Positions 34,084-42,433 of a DNA stretch of 64,000 bases are shown in pieces. The notes beneath the pieces are model-generated. The model saw nothing but the letters and a program-made list of their open reading frames with translations. It did no database searches and was not told where the DNA came from. Numbering within the stretch: position 1 is the first letter of the stretch; every line of letters starts with the position of its first letter. Source of the stretch: Paenibacillus maysiensis (GTDB lineage Bacteria; Bacillota; Bacilli; Paenibacillales; Paenibacillaceae); the NCBI RefSeq assembly GCF_000520815.1, contig NZ_ASRY01000285.1:1-64000 (forward strand), written 5' to 3'. The translations under genes and the position numbers were made by a program.

Positions 34084-36168
34084 TTAGATTGAGCAGGTGA
34101 GGCACTCTTCTACAGACAGCTTTTTGGTACGTGTGTAGTACAACGATTTGAGTCCTTTGTGAGCAGCATACAGATAGCAACGCGCCAATTGGCGTGTAGT
34201 CACGTCACTGTTCACATGAAGCACGGTCGAAATCCCTTGATCCACGTGAGGCTGGATTTCTGCAATCAGGTCAAGCACTTTGAACTGATCCATTTGATAA
34301 GCGGATTTATAAAAGAACACATTATCTCTTTGCAAGTAAGGCATTGGATAATAGGTCGTCGAATTCGCATAGGTACGTGTTTCAATTTGTTCCACGATTG
34401 GCATCACGCTGGACGTCGCATTTTGAATATATGAAATGCTGGCCGTCGGCGCAATCGCCATACGGTAAGCGTGATACAGGCCGTTCTTCTGCACGTCTGC
34501 TTTCAGCTTGCCCCAATCCTCCGGAGAAGGAATATAGATGTCGTTGAACAGCTCTTGTACGCGTGCCGTTGTCGGACGGTAATCGGTATTCAGATAACGG
34601 TCAAAATACACCCCAGTCGCGTAATCCGATTCCTCAAAGCCATAAAAGCTTTGTCCGGCCGCTTGCGCGATTTCCATGCTTTTCTCCAAAGAGTGATAGT
34701 TCATCGTCATGAAGAAGGTACGGACAAAATCCTTCGCTTCGTTGCTTTCATAAGCAATTTTGTTCTTGGCAAGGTAGCCGTGCAGGTTCATGACACCCAG
34801 ACCGACAGAATGCATCTCACGGTTTGCCTTGGCAACACCCGGCGCGTTCGCGACTTGGGTCATATCGCTGACCGAGGTCAAGGCAATCATACCCTCGTGA
34901 ACGGATTCGCGGATTTTCCCATGCTCCATCACATTTACAATGTTGAGAGAAGCCAGATTACAGCTGATATCCCGACGGATTGTATCCTGTTGGCCGTAAT
35001 CTGTAATTTCAGAGGTTTCCTGTAATTGGAAAATTTCTGTGCACAGGTTTGACATTTTAACCTGGCCCACGTTTTTAAGAGCATGTGCCTGATTCGCGTT
35101 ACTTTTGTTCATCATGTATGGATAGCCGGATTCCAACTGGATCATGGCAATTTTGGTCAGCATGTCACGCGCGCTCATCGCTACCTTTTTCTTCACCCGG
35201 TCGTCAGCGAGCAGTGTATCGTACATTTCATCTAGATCCATATCGTCCAGATGGGTACCGTAGGCCTTGTATACACTGTAAGGAGCGAATACATGCAACG
35301 GCTCATTATCCTGAGCCAGCTTATAAAAGCGGTTCGGTACAATCAGTCCGATGGAGAGTGTCTTCAGGCGCACTCTTTCGTCGGCATTGATTTTTTTACT
35401 ATCCAGGAACTCCAGTACATCCCATCCGAAAATGTTGTAGTATGCTGCACCGGAGCCTTTACGTTGACCCATCTGATCCGCGTAAGAGAAGCCGTCCTCC
35501 ATCAGCTTCAGCACAGGCATAATTCCTTTAGCCGCGCCTTCTACACCTTTGATCGCCTCGCCGCGTGACCGCAGTTTCGACAGGTTGACCGCGACACCGC
35601 CGCCGATTTTGGACAACTGCATGCAAGTGTTCAGCACGTAGTTGATCGAGTTGAGGGAGTCGTCCATTTCGAGCAGGAAGCAGGACACCAGTTCTCCACG
35701 ACGGCTTTTGCCTGCATTCAGGAAGGTTGGCGTTGCCGGCTGGAGACGCTGCTCCATCATCGAGCGCGACAACAGGCGCGCCGTATCGGCGTTACCGCGT
35801 CCCAAATGAAGGGCGACGACTGCCACCCGGTCAGGGTAGTGCTCCAGATAGACCTTACGGTCATTACTCTTCACTGCATAATCCGTATAAAACTTGGATG
35901 CTGCCATATAGGAAGGAAATTTAAAATTATAACTATGAGTGATATGGAAAATATCCTTAATTTCGTCAGCCGTATAGCTACTATAGAAATTTTCGTAATA
36001 ATCATTCTCAATCATGTAGAGCACTTGAGCCGCTGTATCCGCAAACTTCAAGCTCCGTTCATCGACTTCCTTCATAAACTCGTCTACAGCCTCTTGGTCC
36101 TTTTCCAATTGAAAAAAGCCGTCTGTATCGCGTTTCATCAACATGTTGTTCAATTCAATATGCCGCAA
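34084..36168 (-). CDS. nrdE: Class Ib ribonucleotide reductase, large subunit NrdE
   Basis: 694 residues from TTG 36168, which has AGGAGGTGA 6 bases upstream. The catalytic features are visible: GELVSCFLLEMDDSLNSINY (substrate cysteine), KIGGGVAVNLSKLR, the active-site Cys in VKMSNLCTEIFQL and the C-terminal redox pair in EECLTCSI. The N-terminus lacks an ATP-cone, as expected for class Ib. It reduces ribonucleoside diphosphates together with NrdF. The start overlaps the end of nrdI by 14 bp, so the two are translationally coupled. Confidence 0.95.
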   Translation of the reverse strand: MRHIELNNMLMKRDTDGFFQLEKDQEAVDEFMKEVDERSLKFADTAAQVLYMIENDYYENFYSSYTADEIKDIFHITHSYNFKFPSYMAASKFYTDYAVKSNDRKVYLEHYPDRVAVVALHLGRGNADTARLLSRSMMEQRLQPATPTFLNAGKSRRGELVSCFLLEMDDSLNSINYVLNTCMQLSKIGGGVAVNLSKLRSRGEAIKGVEGAAKGIMPVLKLMEDGFSYADQMGQRKGSGAAYYNIFGWDVLEFLDSKKINADERVRLKTLSIGLIVPNRFYKLAQDNEPLHVFAPYSVYKAYGTHLDDMDLDEMYDTLLADDRVKKKVAMSARDMLTKIAMIQLESGYPYMMNKSNANQAHALKNVGQVKMSNLCTEIFQLQETSEITDYGQQDTIRRDISCNLASLNIVNVMEHGKIRESVHEGMIALTSVSDMTQVANAPGVAKANREMHSVGLGVMNLHGYLAKNKIAYESNEAKDFVRTFFMTMNYHSLEKSMEIAQAAGQSFYGFEESDYATGVYFDRYLNTDYRPTTARVQELFNDIYIPSPEDWGKLKADVQKNGLYHAYRMAIAPTASISYIQNATSSVMPIVEQIETRTYANSTTYYPMPYLQRDNVFFYKSAYQMDQFKVLDLIAEIQPHVDQGISTVLHVNSDVTTRQLARCYLYAAHKGLKSLYYTRTKKLSVEECLTCSI

Positions 36169-36514
36169 CTCGGCTCACCTCCTGTTTGAAACGCTCTACA
36201 TCGCCGAACGTTCCGGATAATTCAAATTTACTGATGACAGGCACGTTGTAATGGTCGGAGATCAAATCCGCGCTTTTGGCAAAGCACTCGCCCCAGTTAC
36301 GGTTGCCACTGGCAGCCACACCCACGAGGTTTTGAGCATTTTTTTGCAAAAAGGAAGATACCCTTTCAGGTATCTGTCCAAACCCCGTTGTATATGTAAT
36401 GAGTACGTATGGTTCCTCTATAGTCATTTGCTCCTGGATTTGGACCGCCGGAAGCTTGAGCTTCCCGATAAATCTTTTTACATTGCCGGTCTTGGAATCA
36501 TAAGCAATCAGCAT
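36155..36514 (-). CDS. nrdI: NrdI flavodoxin-like maturation protein
   Basis: 119 residues from ATG 36514, 9 bases after AGGAGG; upstream ATGs at 36523 and 36610 are too close to or unsupported by a ribosome site. MLIAYDSKTGNVKRFIGKL is the FMN phosphate loop, YVLITYTTGFGQIPERVSSF the second flavin loop and VGVAASGNRNWGECFAKSAD the third. NrdI supplies oxidant for assembly of the NrdF metal-radical site. First gene of the nrdIEF operon, 140 bp downstream of the NrdR boxes. Confidence 0.93.
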   Translation of the reverse strand: MLIAYDSKTGNVKRFIGKLKLPAVQIQEQMTIEEPYVLITYTTGFGQIPERVSSFLQKNAQNLVGVAASGNRNWGECFAKSADLISDHYNVPVISKFELSGTFGDVERFKQEVSRVAAY

Positions 36515-36919
36515 TGTATTCATCCTCCTTGACATTTGGCAAAACGGCATCTGCCCAAGGCTCGAAATCCTGTAAAGATTCGCAAACCCTTGCTGGCTGT
36601 GCTTCGCCAAAATTTTAACGCCTATTTATATCGGTACTTCCATATCTGTATTTTCAAGATATATGTGTAAAATACGCGTTATACACTATATTTAGAGTAC
36701 GATTTCTATTTTATATCTATATATAGGTGAGGTCAATCACTTTTAAAAGGTTGGGCACAAGGATTGGGGGCAAGTCCAAGCGGGGTGCGGGATAAGCAGA
36801 ATAACTTTTTTTTTCGTGCGAATTTTACAAATGTACTGGAGTTTTGAAGGATGAAGATGTACGATTTGTCAATAGGAGATACTGTGCTAAATCTACCTTT
36901 TACTGTAGGGGGAATACGT
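36515..36919. other. Intergenic region between nrdI and the DUF2500 gene
   Basis: 405 bp holding the nrd promoter region with NrdR boxes (36653-36698) and, near 36720-36850, a T-rich stretch (ACTTTTTTTTTCG). A longer frame of the DUF2500 gene begins at 36851 but is less supported. No other gene seen. Confidence 0.5.
36653..36698 (-). promoter_or_regulatory. NrdR box pair upstream of nrdIEF
   Basis: ACACTATATTTAGAGT (36683-36698) is close to the NrdR consensus ACACWATATATWGTGT. TTCAAGATATATGTGT (36653-36668) is a weaker copy. Their centres are about 30 bp apart, three helical turns, the spacing at which NrdR binds cooperatively. Confidence 0.7.
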
Positions 36920-37285
36920 ATGATGGGAAATGGATTTATGGATTCAGGGTCGTTTGATGCCATATTTTTTATCGTTTTTGGAATCATTGCAATTGGATTT
37001 ATCGCTATCATTGCCAAGGCAATCGGTACGGGGCTTTCGAATCAAGCCGCTGAGTTGGAACAACGTTCATGCAAGGTGGTGGACAAGAGAACGAGGGTTC
37101 GCGGGGGTTCAGGCGATTTTTCAGCTTCGACAGATTATTTTGTTACTTTTGAGTTTGATGGGGGCGAGCGCAAGGAGTTGGAGGTGAAGGATAGGGATTT
37201 TGGTATGATTGTCATTGGAGATCGTGGGGAGCTTCGTTATAAAGGCACGCGCTTTCTGGAGTTCGTGAGAGTGATGGAAGCATAA
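36920..37285 (+). CDS. DUF2500 family membrane-associated protein
   Basis: 121 residues from ATG 36920, which follows AGGGGG by 7 bases; ATG 36851 adds 23 residues with a weaker site. One membrane segment (AIFFIVFGIIAIGFIAIIAK) precedes a soluble beta-rich domain: AAELEQRSCKVVDKRTRVRG, TDYFVTFEFDGGERKELEVK, GDRGELRYKGTRFLEFVR. This is the layout of DUF2500 proteins. Function is unknown. The 64-bp gap to the GNAT gene may allow co-transcription. Confidence 0.75.
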   Translation: MMGNGFMDSGSFDAIFFIVFGIIAIGFIAIIAKAIGTGLSNQAAELEQRSCKVVDKRTRVRGGSGDFSASTDYFVTFEFDGGERKELEVKDRDFGMIVIGDRGELRYKGTRFLEFVRVMEA

Positions 37286-37349
37286 GCTGAATTACCTGAG
37301 GGCAGGTAACTGCCAGGATACCCATACATAACCGAAGGGAAGATGTACT

Positions 37350-37913
37350 ATGCCGCATATTATTGGGGAACGCATCGTGCTGAGAGAGTATCGTCAGGAG
37401 GATATACCGGAAATACGAAAATGGGTCAATGACCCGGATATTACACGCGGTTTGAGCGATGTTTTTACTTATCCTCATTCTCAGACGAATAGCGAAGCCT
37501 ACGTACAGATGATGATCGACGGTAACTCCGAGATCAAGGGCTTTGTTATTGCGCATAAAGACACGCTGGACTATATCGGACAACTGGATTTATTTAAAAT
37601 CAACTGGATGAATCGGCATGCCACGCTAGGCATTGTGATTGGACGCGACGATAATCTAGGCAAAGGCTACGGACGTGAAGCGATCCGGCTATTACAGAAA
37701 TTTGTATTTCATACGCTGAACCTGAATCGGCTGGAGCTGGAGGTCTACGCATACAACGAGCGTGCATATCGCTGCTATCTGGCCTGCGGCTTCAAGGAGG
37801 AAGGTCGGCTGCGGCAAAAGCTGTTCAAGGAAGGCCAATATTATGACATCATCCAGATGGGGATTTTGCGAAGTGAGTATGAGGCTGCGGAACAAACGAC
37901 GGAATCTCGATAA
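37350..37913 (+). CDS. GNAT family N-acetyltransferase (RimJ/RimL type)
   Basis: 187 residues, ATG after GAAGGGAAG. GERIVLREYRQEDIPEIRKW and VNDPDITRGL open a RimJ/RimL-like fold; the acetyl-CoA loop is DDNLGKGYGREAIRLLQKFV; NRLELEVYAYNERAYRCYLA and CGFKEEGRLRQ complete it. It may acetylate an amino group of a protein, drug or polyamine. Its stop codon overlaps the ATG of the MFS gene (TAATG at 37911-37915), so the two are translationally coupled, as seen for acetyltransferase-exporter pairs. Confidence 0.88.
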   Translation: MPHIIGERIVLREYRQEDIPEIRKWVNDPDITRGLSDVFTYPHSQTNSEAYVQMMIDGNSEIKGFVIAHKDTLDYIGQLDLFKINWMNRHATLGIVIGRDDNLGKGYGREAIRLLQKFVFHTLNLNRLELEVYAYNERAYRCYLACGFKEEGRLRQKLFKEGQYYDIIQMGILRSEYEAAEQTTESR

Positions 37914-39142
37914 TGAAAGCACATAAGTTATTTTATTCCGTCAGCTTTCTTCAATTTTTTATGAGTGAGATTACGGGGACTACGCTCATCTTATTTCTAT
38001 TAGCGAAAGGCCTTTCCCTACAAAGTGCGAATTTCCTGTTGGTTGTATATTTTGTAAGTATTTTTTTGTTTGAAATTCCTACAGGTGCGATTGCAGATAA
38101 GTATGGAAGGAAAATTTCTGTTGTTTTGGGACTTTGTTGTTTTTTAGTCTATAGTGTGCTGTTCGTTTGGACGGATCATATCGTGGTGCTTGTTTTAGCG
38201 CAAATCTTTGGTGGTCTGGCTATATGTTTACAATCAGGTTCGTTGGAATCCTGGGTTGTGGAAAATAGTGATAAGCCAATGGAAGTCCTTTTTACAACCT
38301 CAAACAGCATACAGTATATTTCGGGATTTATTTGTGGGCTGTTGGGAGCTTTTCTTGCAACCTTCAACTATTCACTTCCTTGGTTGGCCAGCATTTTATC
38401 TATTATCCTATGCATTTTTCTGTGCTATTTTTACATGAATGAGGAGAATATAGCCCATAGAAGAATGTCTGGTACTCGTATTAAAACAATTATCGGAGAA
38501 AGCATCCGTATCGGGCTGGAAAATAAGTCGATCTGGATTGTGTTTATCATCGGTTTATTTATCAGCTTTTCGAACTCGGCGGGTAATACATTTCAACAGC
38601 CACGTCTTGTCGGTCTTTCCGAACAGGGGATTTGGATTATGGGATTTATCAAGGCAGGCTATTCATTATGTATGACTTTGGGCAGCTATCTGGTTCGAAA
38701 GTTGGGCAGGCGATACAGTGATGTACATATACTCATGGGTGCTTGCGGAATGATCGCTGTTTGGCTTATTTTAGCCGGGGCTTTCAACACGTTTTATCCT
38801 GTACTGCTTACCTTTTTAATCTATGAGATTGGGCGAGGAATGTACCCGGTAGCCAAACAAATTTTCCTGAATAAAAGAATCTCTAATGAATATCGTTCTA
38901 CATTACTATCCTTGGATTCTGCAATTTCCCAATTAGGCATGTGTATTGGTTTAATCGTGACGGGGATCATCAGTCGTAATTTTACGGATTTGTCTTCGGA
39001 CCAAACACCCATTCAAATATCTTGGGTGATGTGTGGCGGGATTGCGTTGATTCCAATCTTTTTATTGTTGTACGTCAATCGGATGTCCAACAAAAGTAAT
39101 TCTTGGAAAGAAGAAAGCAACAAAAAAGAACATTCCATGTAA
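37913..39142 (+). CDS. MFS transporter coupled to the acetyltransferase
   Basis: 409 residues; ATG overlaps the preceding stop. Twelve membrane segments: LFYSVSFLQFFMSEITGTTL opens, and FEIPTGAIADKYGRKISVVL carries motif A. The C-terminal half (ILMGACGMIAVWLILAGAFN, MYPVAKQIFLNKRISNEYRS) fits the macrolide-efflux-like branch. The substrate is unknown. Coupling to a GNAT enzyme hints at a shared substrate or resistance role (inference). A shared terminator follows. Confidence 0.85.
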   Translation: MKAHKLFYSVSFLQFFMSEITGTTLILFLLAKGLSLQSANFLLVVYFVSIFLFEIPTGAIADKYGRKISVVLGLCCFLVYSVLFVWTDHIVVLVLAQIFGGLAICLQSGSLESWVVENSDKPMEVLFTTSNSIQYISGFICGLLGAFLATFNYSLPWLASILSIILCIFLCYFYMNEENIAHRRMSGTRIKTIIGESIRIGLENKSIWIVFIIGLFISFSNSAGNTFQQPRLVGLSEQGIWIMGFIKAGYSLCMTLGSYLVRKLGRRYSDVHILMGACGMIAVWLILAGAFNTFYPVLLTFLIYEIGRGMYPVAKQIFLNKRISNEYRSTLLSLDSAISQLGMCIGLIVTGIISRNFTDLSSDQTPIQISWVMCGGIALIPIFLLLYVNRMSNKSNSWKEESNKKEHSM

Positions 39143-39176
39143 AAGGGCTGGACAGCATCAGGCTGTCAGCCCCTTT
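39142..39176. terminator. Bidirectional terminator between converging genes
   Basis: AAAGGGCTGGACAGC pairs with GCTGTCAGCCCCTTT (two imperfect positions), loop of 5. It ends the MFS transcript and the minus-strand solute-binding gene at 39182. Confidence 0.8.
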
Positions 39177-39181
39177 AATCG

Positions 39182-40873
39182 TTATTTTTCCCCGTTCCAC
39201 AGCTTGAGCCGATTTTGGATCAGTCCGGTGTAGATTTCTTCAGCCTTCGGCACACCTGCCTGATCCAGCTCTTGGAGCATGCGGTCATAGACAGCATCAA
39301 ATTGATCCGGTTTGGCGAGTACGGCTTCGGGAATCCGTTTGCGCACAATATCCTGCGACTTCTGATAAATAACATTGTAGTTCGTATTGGTCGGCACAGG
39401 CATGTTGTAGGCGGCGCCCCATTCTTTTACCGGAAAATCCTTCTCGTTCGGGAACAGGTCCTTCCACGTTCGAGCATTGTAGGCTTGCAAGGATTTTTTT
39501 TCGGCTGGGCTGTAATTTTCGGTAATCATCTCCGGATAGTTCGTCGTATAGTAGTTGCCGGAAGGGTCCTTGATGCCGTCACCGTAATGCGGCCCCCACA
39601 TCCAGTACAAACCGATGCCTGACTCTCTCGTAAAAGCGGAATTATCGGTGTTTTTACGTTGCTGCACATCGGCCGGAATAACTCGTTTGCCGTTCTCTAC
39701 ATTGTAATGCTGGCCTTCGATTCCCCAGTTGCGCAAAATTTGTCCTTCGTCGGAGGCCAGAAAATCCAGAAACTTGATGGCACGCACGGGATTTTTGCAC
39801 GAGGTTGTAATTCCGATCCCGTATGCAGCATCAAAGCCGAGTGGCTGGAGGGAATGATCCTCATATTTCTCGCTTAACGTGACTGGAAAATGCGCGTAGG
39901 TAAATTCATCCTTGCCCGACGCTTTGAGTGCGTTTTCGGCATCCTGATAGTTCCATTCCTGATCGATGAGTCCAATCACACGACCTGCGGCGATTTTGGA
40001 CTTGTATTGATCGCTTTTTTGCACAAAAGTGTCCTTATCCAGCAGTCCTTCGTTGTACATGTGATTCAGCCAGCGAAAATATTCCCGTTCCTCCGGGCGT
40101 TTGTAGTGGAGAATGGCTTTATGCGTCTTGGGGTCGATATAATACTCTCCATCATCCGGTCCGCCTGTAGCGGTAACTGCCGGATTGGTTACAGTAATTT
40201 GAATTTTCCAATCTTCGGCGTCAAGGGAGAGGGGGATGGTAGGCTGACCGTTAGTGGTGGGGTATTTGGCGACATAGTCCTTGAGCGCTTTTTCAAAATC
40301 CTGAACAGTGCGAATTTTCGGATAACCGAGCTTCTCAAGTGCCTGATGCTGGATTTCGAACCCGGTTTGTGCGTCAAATGCGATGTGATCTACGCCCAAA
40401 TTGGTTGGGATCGTATAGATGGCAGGGTCGTCATGGCTATATTTAATACGGTTAAAATAGTCTCCGTACACTTTCTTGATATTGGGGCCGTATTTGTCAA
40501 TCAGGTCGGTTAAGTCAATGAGTGCCCCGGCATCGACCAGCTTACCGACATCATTTTTGGGATAGACCAGATCAGGATACTCTCCGCTGGCAGCCATCAG
40601 AGCAAACTTTTCCTCACTCCGGCCATTGACGGCATGCTCCCCGTTCAGTGTGACGCCCGTTTTTTTGATGATTTCCTGCCCGACTGCATCCTTCATATTA
40701 TTCCAGTTGGAGCTGGCGTCACCACCAAAAAAAGTAAGTGTGACAGGGCTGGTGTCATCGGGATTTTCCTTTTCTGCCGTACCGCCCGTTCCATTCGCGC
40801 AGCCCGTTGTCACGAGCAGCAGCAAAGCCAGGAGCAGGATGGAGCCTTGTCGTACCGACCTGTTTTTGAACAT
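39182..40873 (-). CDS. Orphan sugar-binding lipoprotein (LplA type)
   Basis: 563 residues from ATG 40873, 9 bases after AGGGGG; a TTG two codons upstream is an alternative. The lipobox is LLVTTGCANG. The long family 1 binding protein has VTLTFFGGDASSNWNNMKDA, YPDLVYPKNDVGKLVDAGAL and GYGIGIT-like AYGIGITTSCKNPVRAIKFL. It resembles LplA/YtcQ proteins that work with LplB/LplC-type permeases. No permease lies next to it; the nearest pair is 52113-53910. It is divergent from a LacI regulator and has a cre-like site upstream, so it is probably induced with the mannoside genes. Confidence 0.85.
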   Translation of the reverse strand: MFKNRSVRQGSILLLALLLLVTTGCANGTGGTAEKENPDDTSPVTLTFFGGDASSNWNNMKDAVGQEIIKKTGVTLNGEHAVNGRSEEKFALMAASGEYPDLVYPKNDVGKLVDAGALIDLTDLIDKYGPNIKKVYGDYFNRIKYSHDDPAIYTIPTNLGVDHIAFDAQTGFEIQHQALEKLGYPKIRTVQDFEKALKDYVAKYPTTNGQPTIPLSLDAEDWKIQITVTNPAVTATGGPDDGEYYIDPKTHKAILHYKRPEEREYFRWLNHMYNEGLLDKDTFVQKSDQYKSKIAAGRVIGLIDQEWNYQDAENALKASGKDEFTYAHFPVTLSEKYEDHSLQPLGFDAAYGIGITTSCKNPVRAIKFLDFLASDEGQILRNWGIEGQHYNVENGKRVIPADVQQRKNTDNSAFTRESGIGLYWMWGPHYGDGIKDPSGNYYTTNYPEMITENYSPAEKKSLQAYNARTWKDLFPNEKDFPVKEWGAAYNMPVPTNTNYNVIYQKSQDIVRKRIPEAVLAKPDQFDAVYDRMLQELDQAGVPKAEEIYTGLIQNRLKLWNGEK

Positions 40874-40909
40874 CTGCAAAATCCCCCTTTATAAGTATGA
40901 TTCACATAA

Positions 40910-40923
40910 TGTAAGTGCTTTCA
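40910..40923 (-). promoter_or_regulatory. cre-like or LacI operator upstream of the orphan binding protein
   Basis: TGTAAGTGCTTTCA matches the cre consensus except for TG in place of the central CG. A LacI-family site of this shape could also be read by the divergent LacI regulator. Confidence 0.4.
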
Positions 40924-41026
40924 ATAGTAAATTGTAGGAAATAGCGAACCTGCCGTCAAGTTATTTCTGTTGATTTGTTATGTGTTTGTTTTTTTATTAT
41001 GCAAACATATTTTGGTGGATGGTGTG

Positions 41027-41040
41027 GATTTGTGCAAATC
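41027..41040. promoter_or_regulatory. Palindrome in the lacI promoter region
   Basis: GATTTG-TG-CAAATC is a perfect 6-bp inverted repeat. Situated between the divergent binding-protein and LacI genes, it is a candidate operator. Confidence 0.4.
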
Positions 41041-41154
41041 TATCGTTTGATGATCTAAAACAAAGTGTGCTACGATGATACCAGTTTATTGGCACGCCCA
41101 TGTATTGGAAAGGCAGAGGCAGAAAAAAGATTCCGAATAGGGTTGGGTGAGAAG

Positions 41155-42222
41155 ATGCGTGGAAAAGTAACGTTGCAGGAAATTGCGGATGCGGCGGGCG
41201 TTTCAAAGTTCGCTGTTTCGCGTGCATTGTCCGGCAAGCCCGGAGTAAGTGAGGAGACGAGGGCAGTGTTGGTCAAGCTGGCTGCCCAGATGGGCTATTT
41301 TCGCAATCATCCAAAGACAACGGGGGTGGAACCTCGGGACACGGATGCCGGGGAATGGTCGGGAACTGTGCTGGTGTTATTTCCGAATATACGGCACCAG
41401 AACAGAGAATCCAGGTATTGGGGCCCTGTATTTGAAGGTATTTCCGAGCGTCTGAACCGAAAAGGGATGAACATGCTCACGTTAACGGAGCCTTCGACAG
41501 AGGATATGTTTTCTTTGCTGAATCCGGAGGCGATCACGGGCATTATCACGGTGGGGTCCATTTCCACTTCAATATTGCTGAATATTTATCGGATGAGCAT
41601 CCCGGTCGTCATGGTGGATCATTGGGATTCTGCATTTTTAAGCGATACGGTGTTCACGGATAACCGAACGTGCATGGGTGAACTCATGAGAAATGTGTTG
41701 TGCAGAGGCTATACCCGCTTTCAATTTGTCGGAAATATCGACGATGCTCACAGTTTCTATGAACGTTGGGAAGCTTTTCGCTCCGCACTGGAGCTTGGAG
41801 GAATATCCTTAAAGCAAAACAGAGCTTTGCTACATATGGGAGCGCAGGAGCTTGCCGAGGAATTGGACAAGCTGACCGAGGATGAATTGCCGGAGATGTT
41901 TGTATGTGTGAATGATGTGACTGCCGGGCAAGTGGTGGATGCGCTCAAACAAAAGGGAATTGACGTCCCAAGGCGCTGTGGAGTGACTGGTTTTGACGAT
42001 ACGAGCGAGCAGATGCCGATTTATGCGACGGTGAGAGTGGATAAGGAACTGCTGGGCATGCGTGCGGTGGATCAATTGCTATGGCGCATAACCAACCCGG
42101 ATTCGCCTGTCGAGAAAAAGCTGTTACATGCAGATCTGGTCGTGCGGGAAGGGTATGCGCCGCGGCTCAGTCAGGGTAACGATGAACATGAACACCCAAT
42201 CAGCACAATCAAATATAGTTGA
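41155..42222 (+). CDS. LacI family transcriptional regulator
   Basis: 355 residues from ATG 41155; the frame to 41065 is an extension without a ribosome site. The helix-turn-helix is VTLQEIADAAGVSKFAVSRA followed by LSGKPGVSEETRAVL. The ligand domain contains VLVLFPNIRHQNRESRYWGP, a periplasmic-binding-type core, and VCVNDVTAGQVVDALKQKGI, VTGFDDTSEQMPIYATVRVD. It probably represses the divergent solute-binding gene and the beta-mannosidase downstream, released by a sugar. Confidence 0.88.
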   Translation: MRGKVTLQEIADAAGVSKFAVSRALSGKPGVSEETRAVLVKLAAQMGYFRNHPKTTGVEPRDTDAGEWSGTVLVLFPNIRHQNRESRYWGPVFEGISERLNRKGMNMLTLTEPSTEDMFSLLNPEAITGIITVGSISTSILLNIYRMSIPVVMVDHWDSAFLSDTVFTDNRTCMGELMRNVLCRGYTRFQFVGNIDDAHSFYERWEAFRSALELGGISLKQNRALLHMGAQELAEELDKLTEDELPEMFVCVNDVTAGQVVDALKQKGIDVPRRCGVTGFDDTSEQMPIYATVRVDKELLGMRAVDQLLWRITNPDSPVEKKLLHADLVVREGYAPRLSQGNDEHEHPISTIKYS

Positions 42223-42265
42223 CGTCCAGATATAGATGATCGAGCTCCGTACACGGGGGAAGATA

Positions 42266-42312
42266 AAAAGTCGCTTTTTAGCCTTTTGGGGCGAGGCGAC
42301 TTTTCTTTGTTG
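42266..42312 (+). terminator. Terminator after the lacI gene
   Basis: AAAAGTCGC pairs with GCGACTTTT; TTTCTTTGTTGTTTTT follows. Confidence 0.8.
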
Positions 42313-42324
42313 TTTTTCGATTTG

Positions 42325-42372
42325 TTTTGTCACAAAAAACGATTTGACTATTTTGTTAGCTTAATGTTATTT
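42325..42372 (+). promoter_or_regulatory. Promoter and operator-like palindrome of the beta-mannosidase gene
   Basis: TTGACT (42344-42349) with TTATTT (42367-42372) at a 17-bp spacing. TTTTGT-C-ACAAAA (42325-42337) is a perfect palindrome directly upstream of the -35 box, a possible activator or LacI site. Confidence 0.4.
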
Positions 42373-42433
42373 TTGTTATGTTTATAGAGGAGTCCAGATG
42401 TTCCCAATCATCCTTACAGGGAGGCTTGCGACG

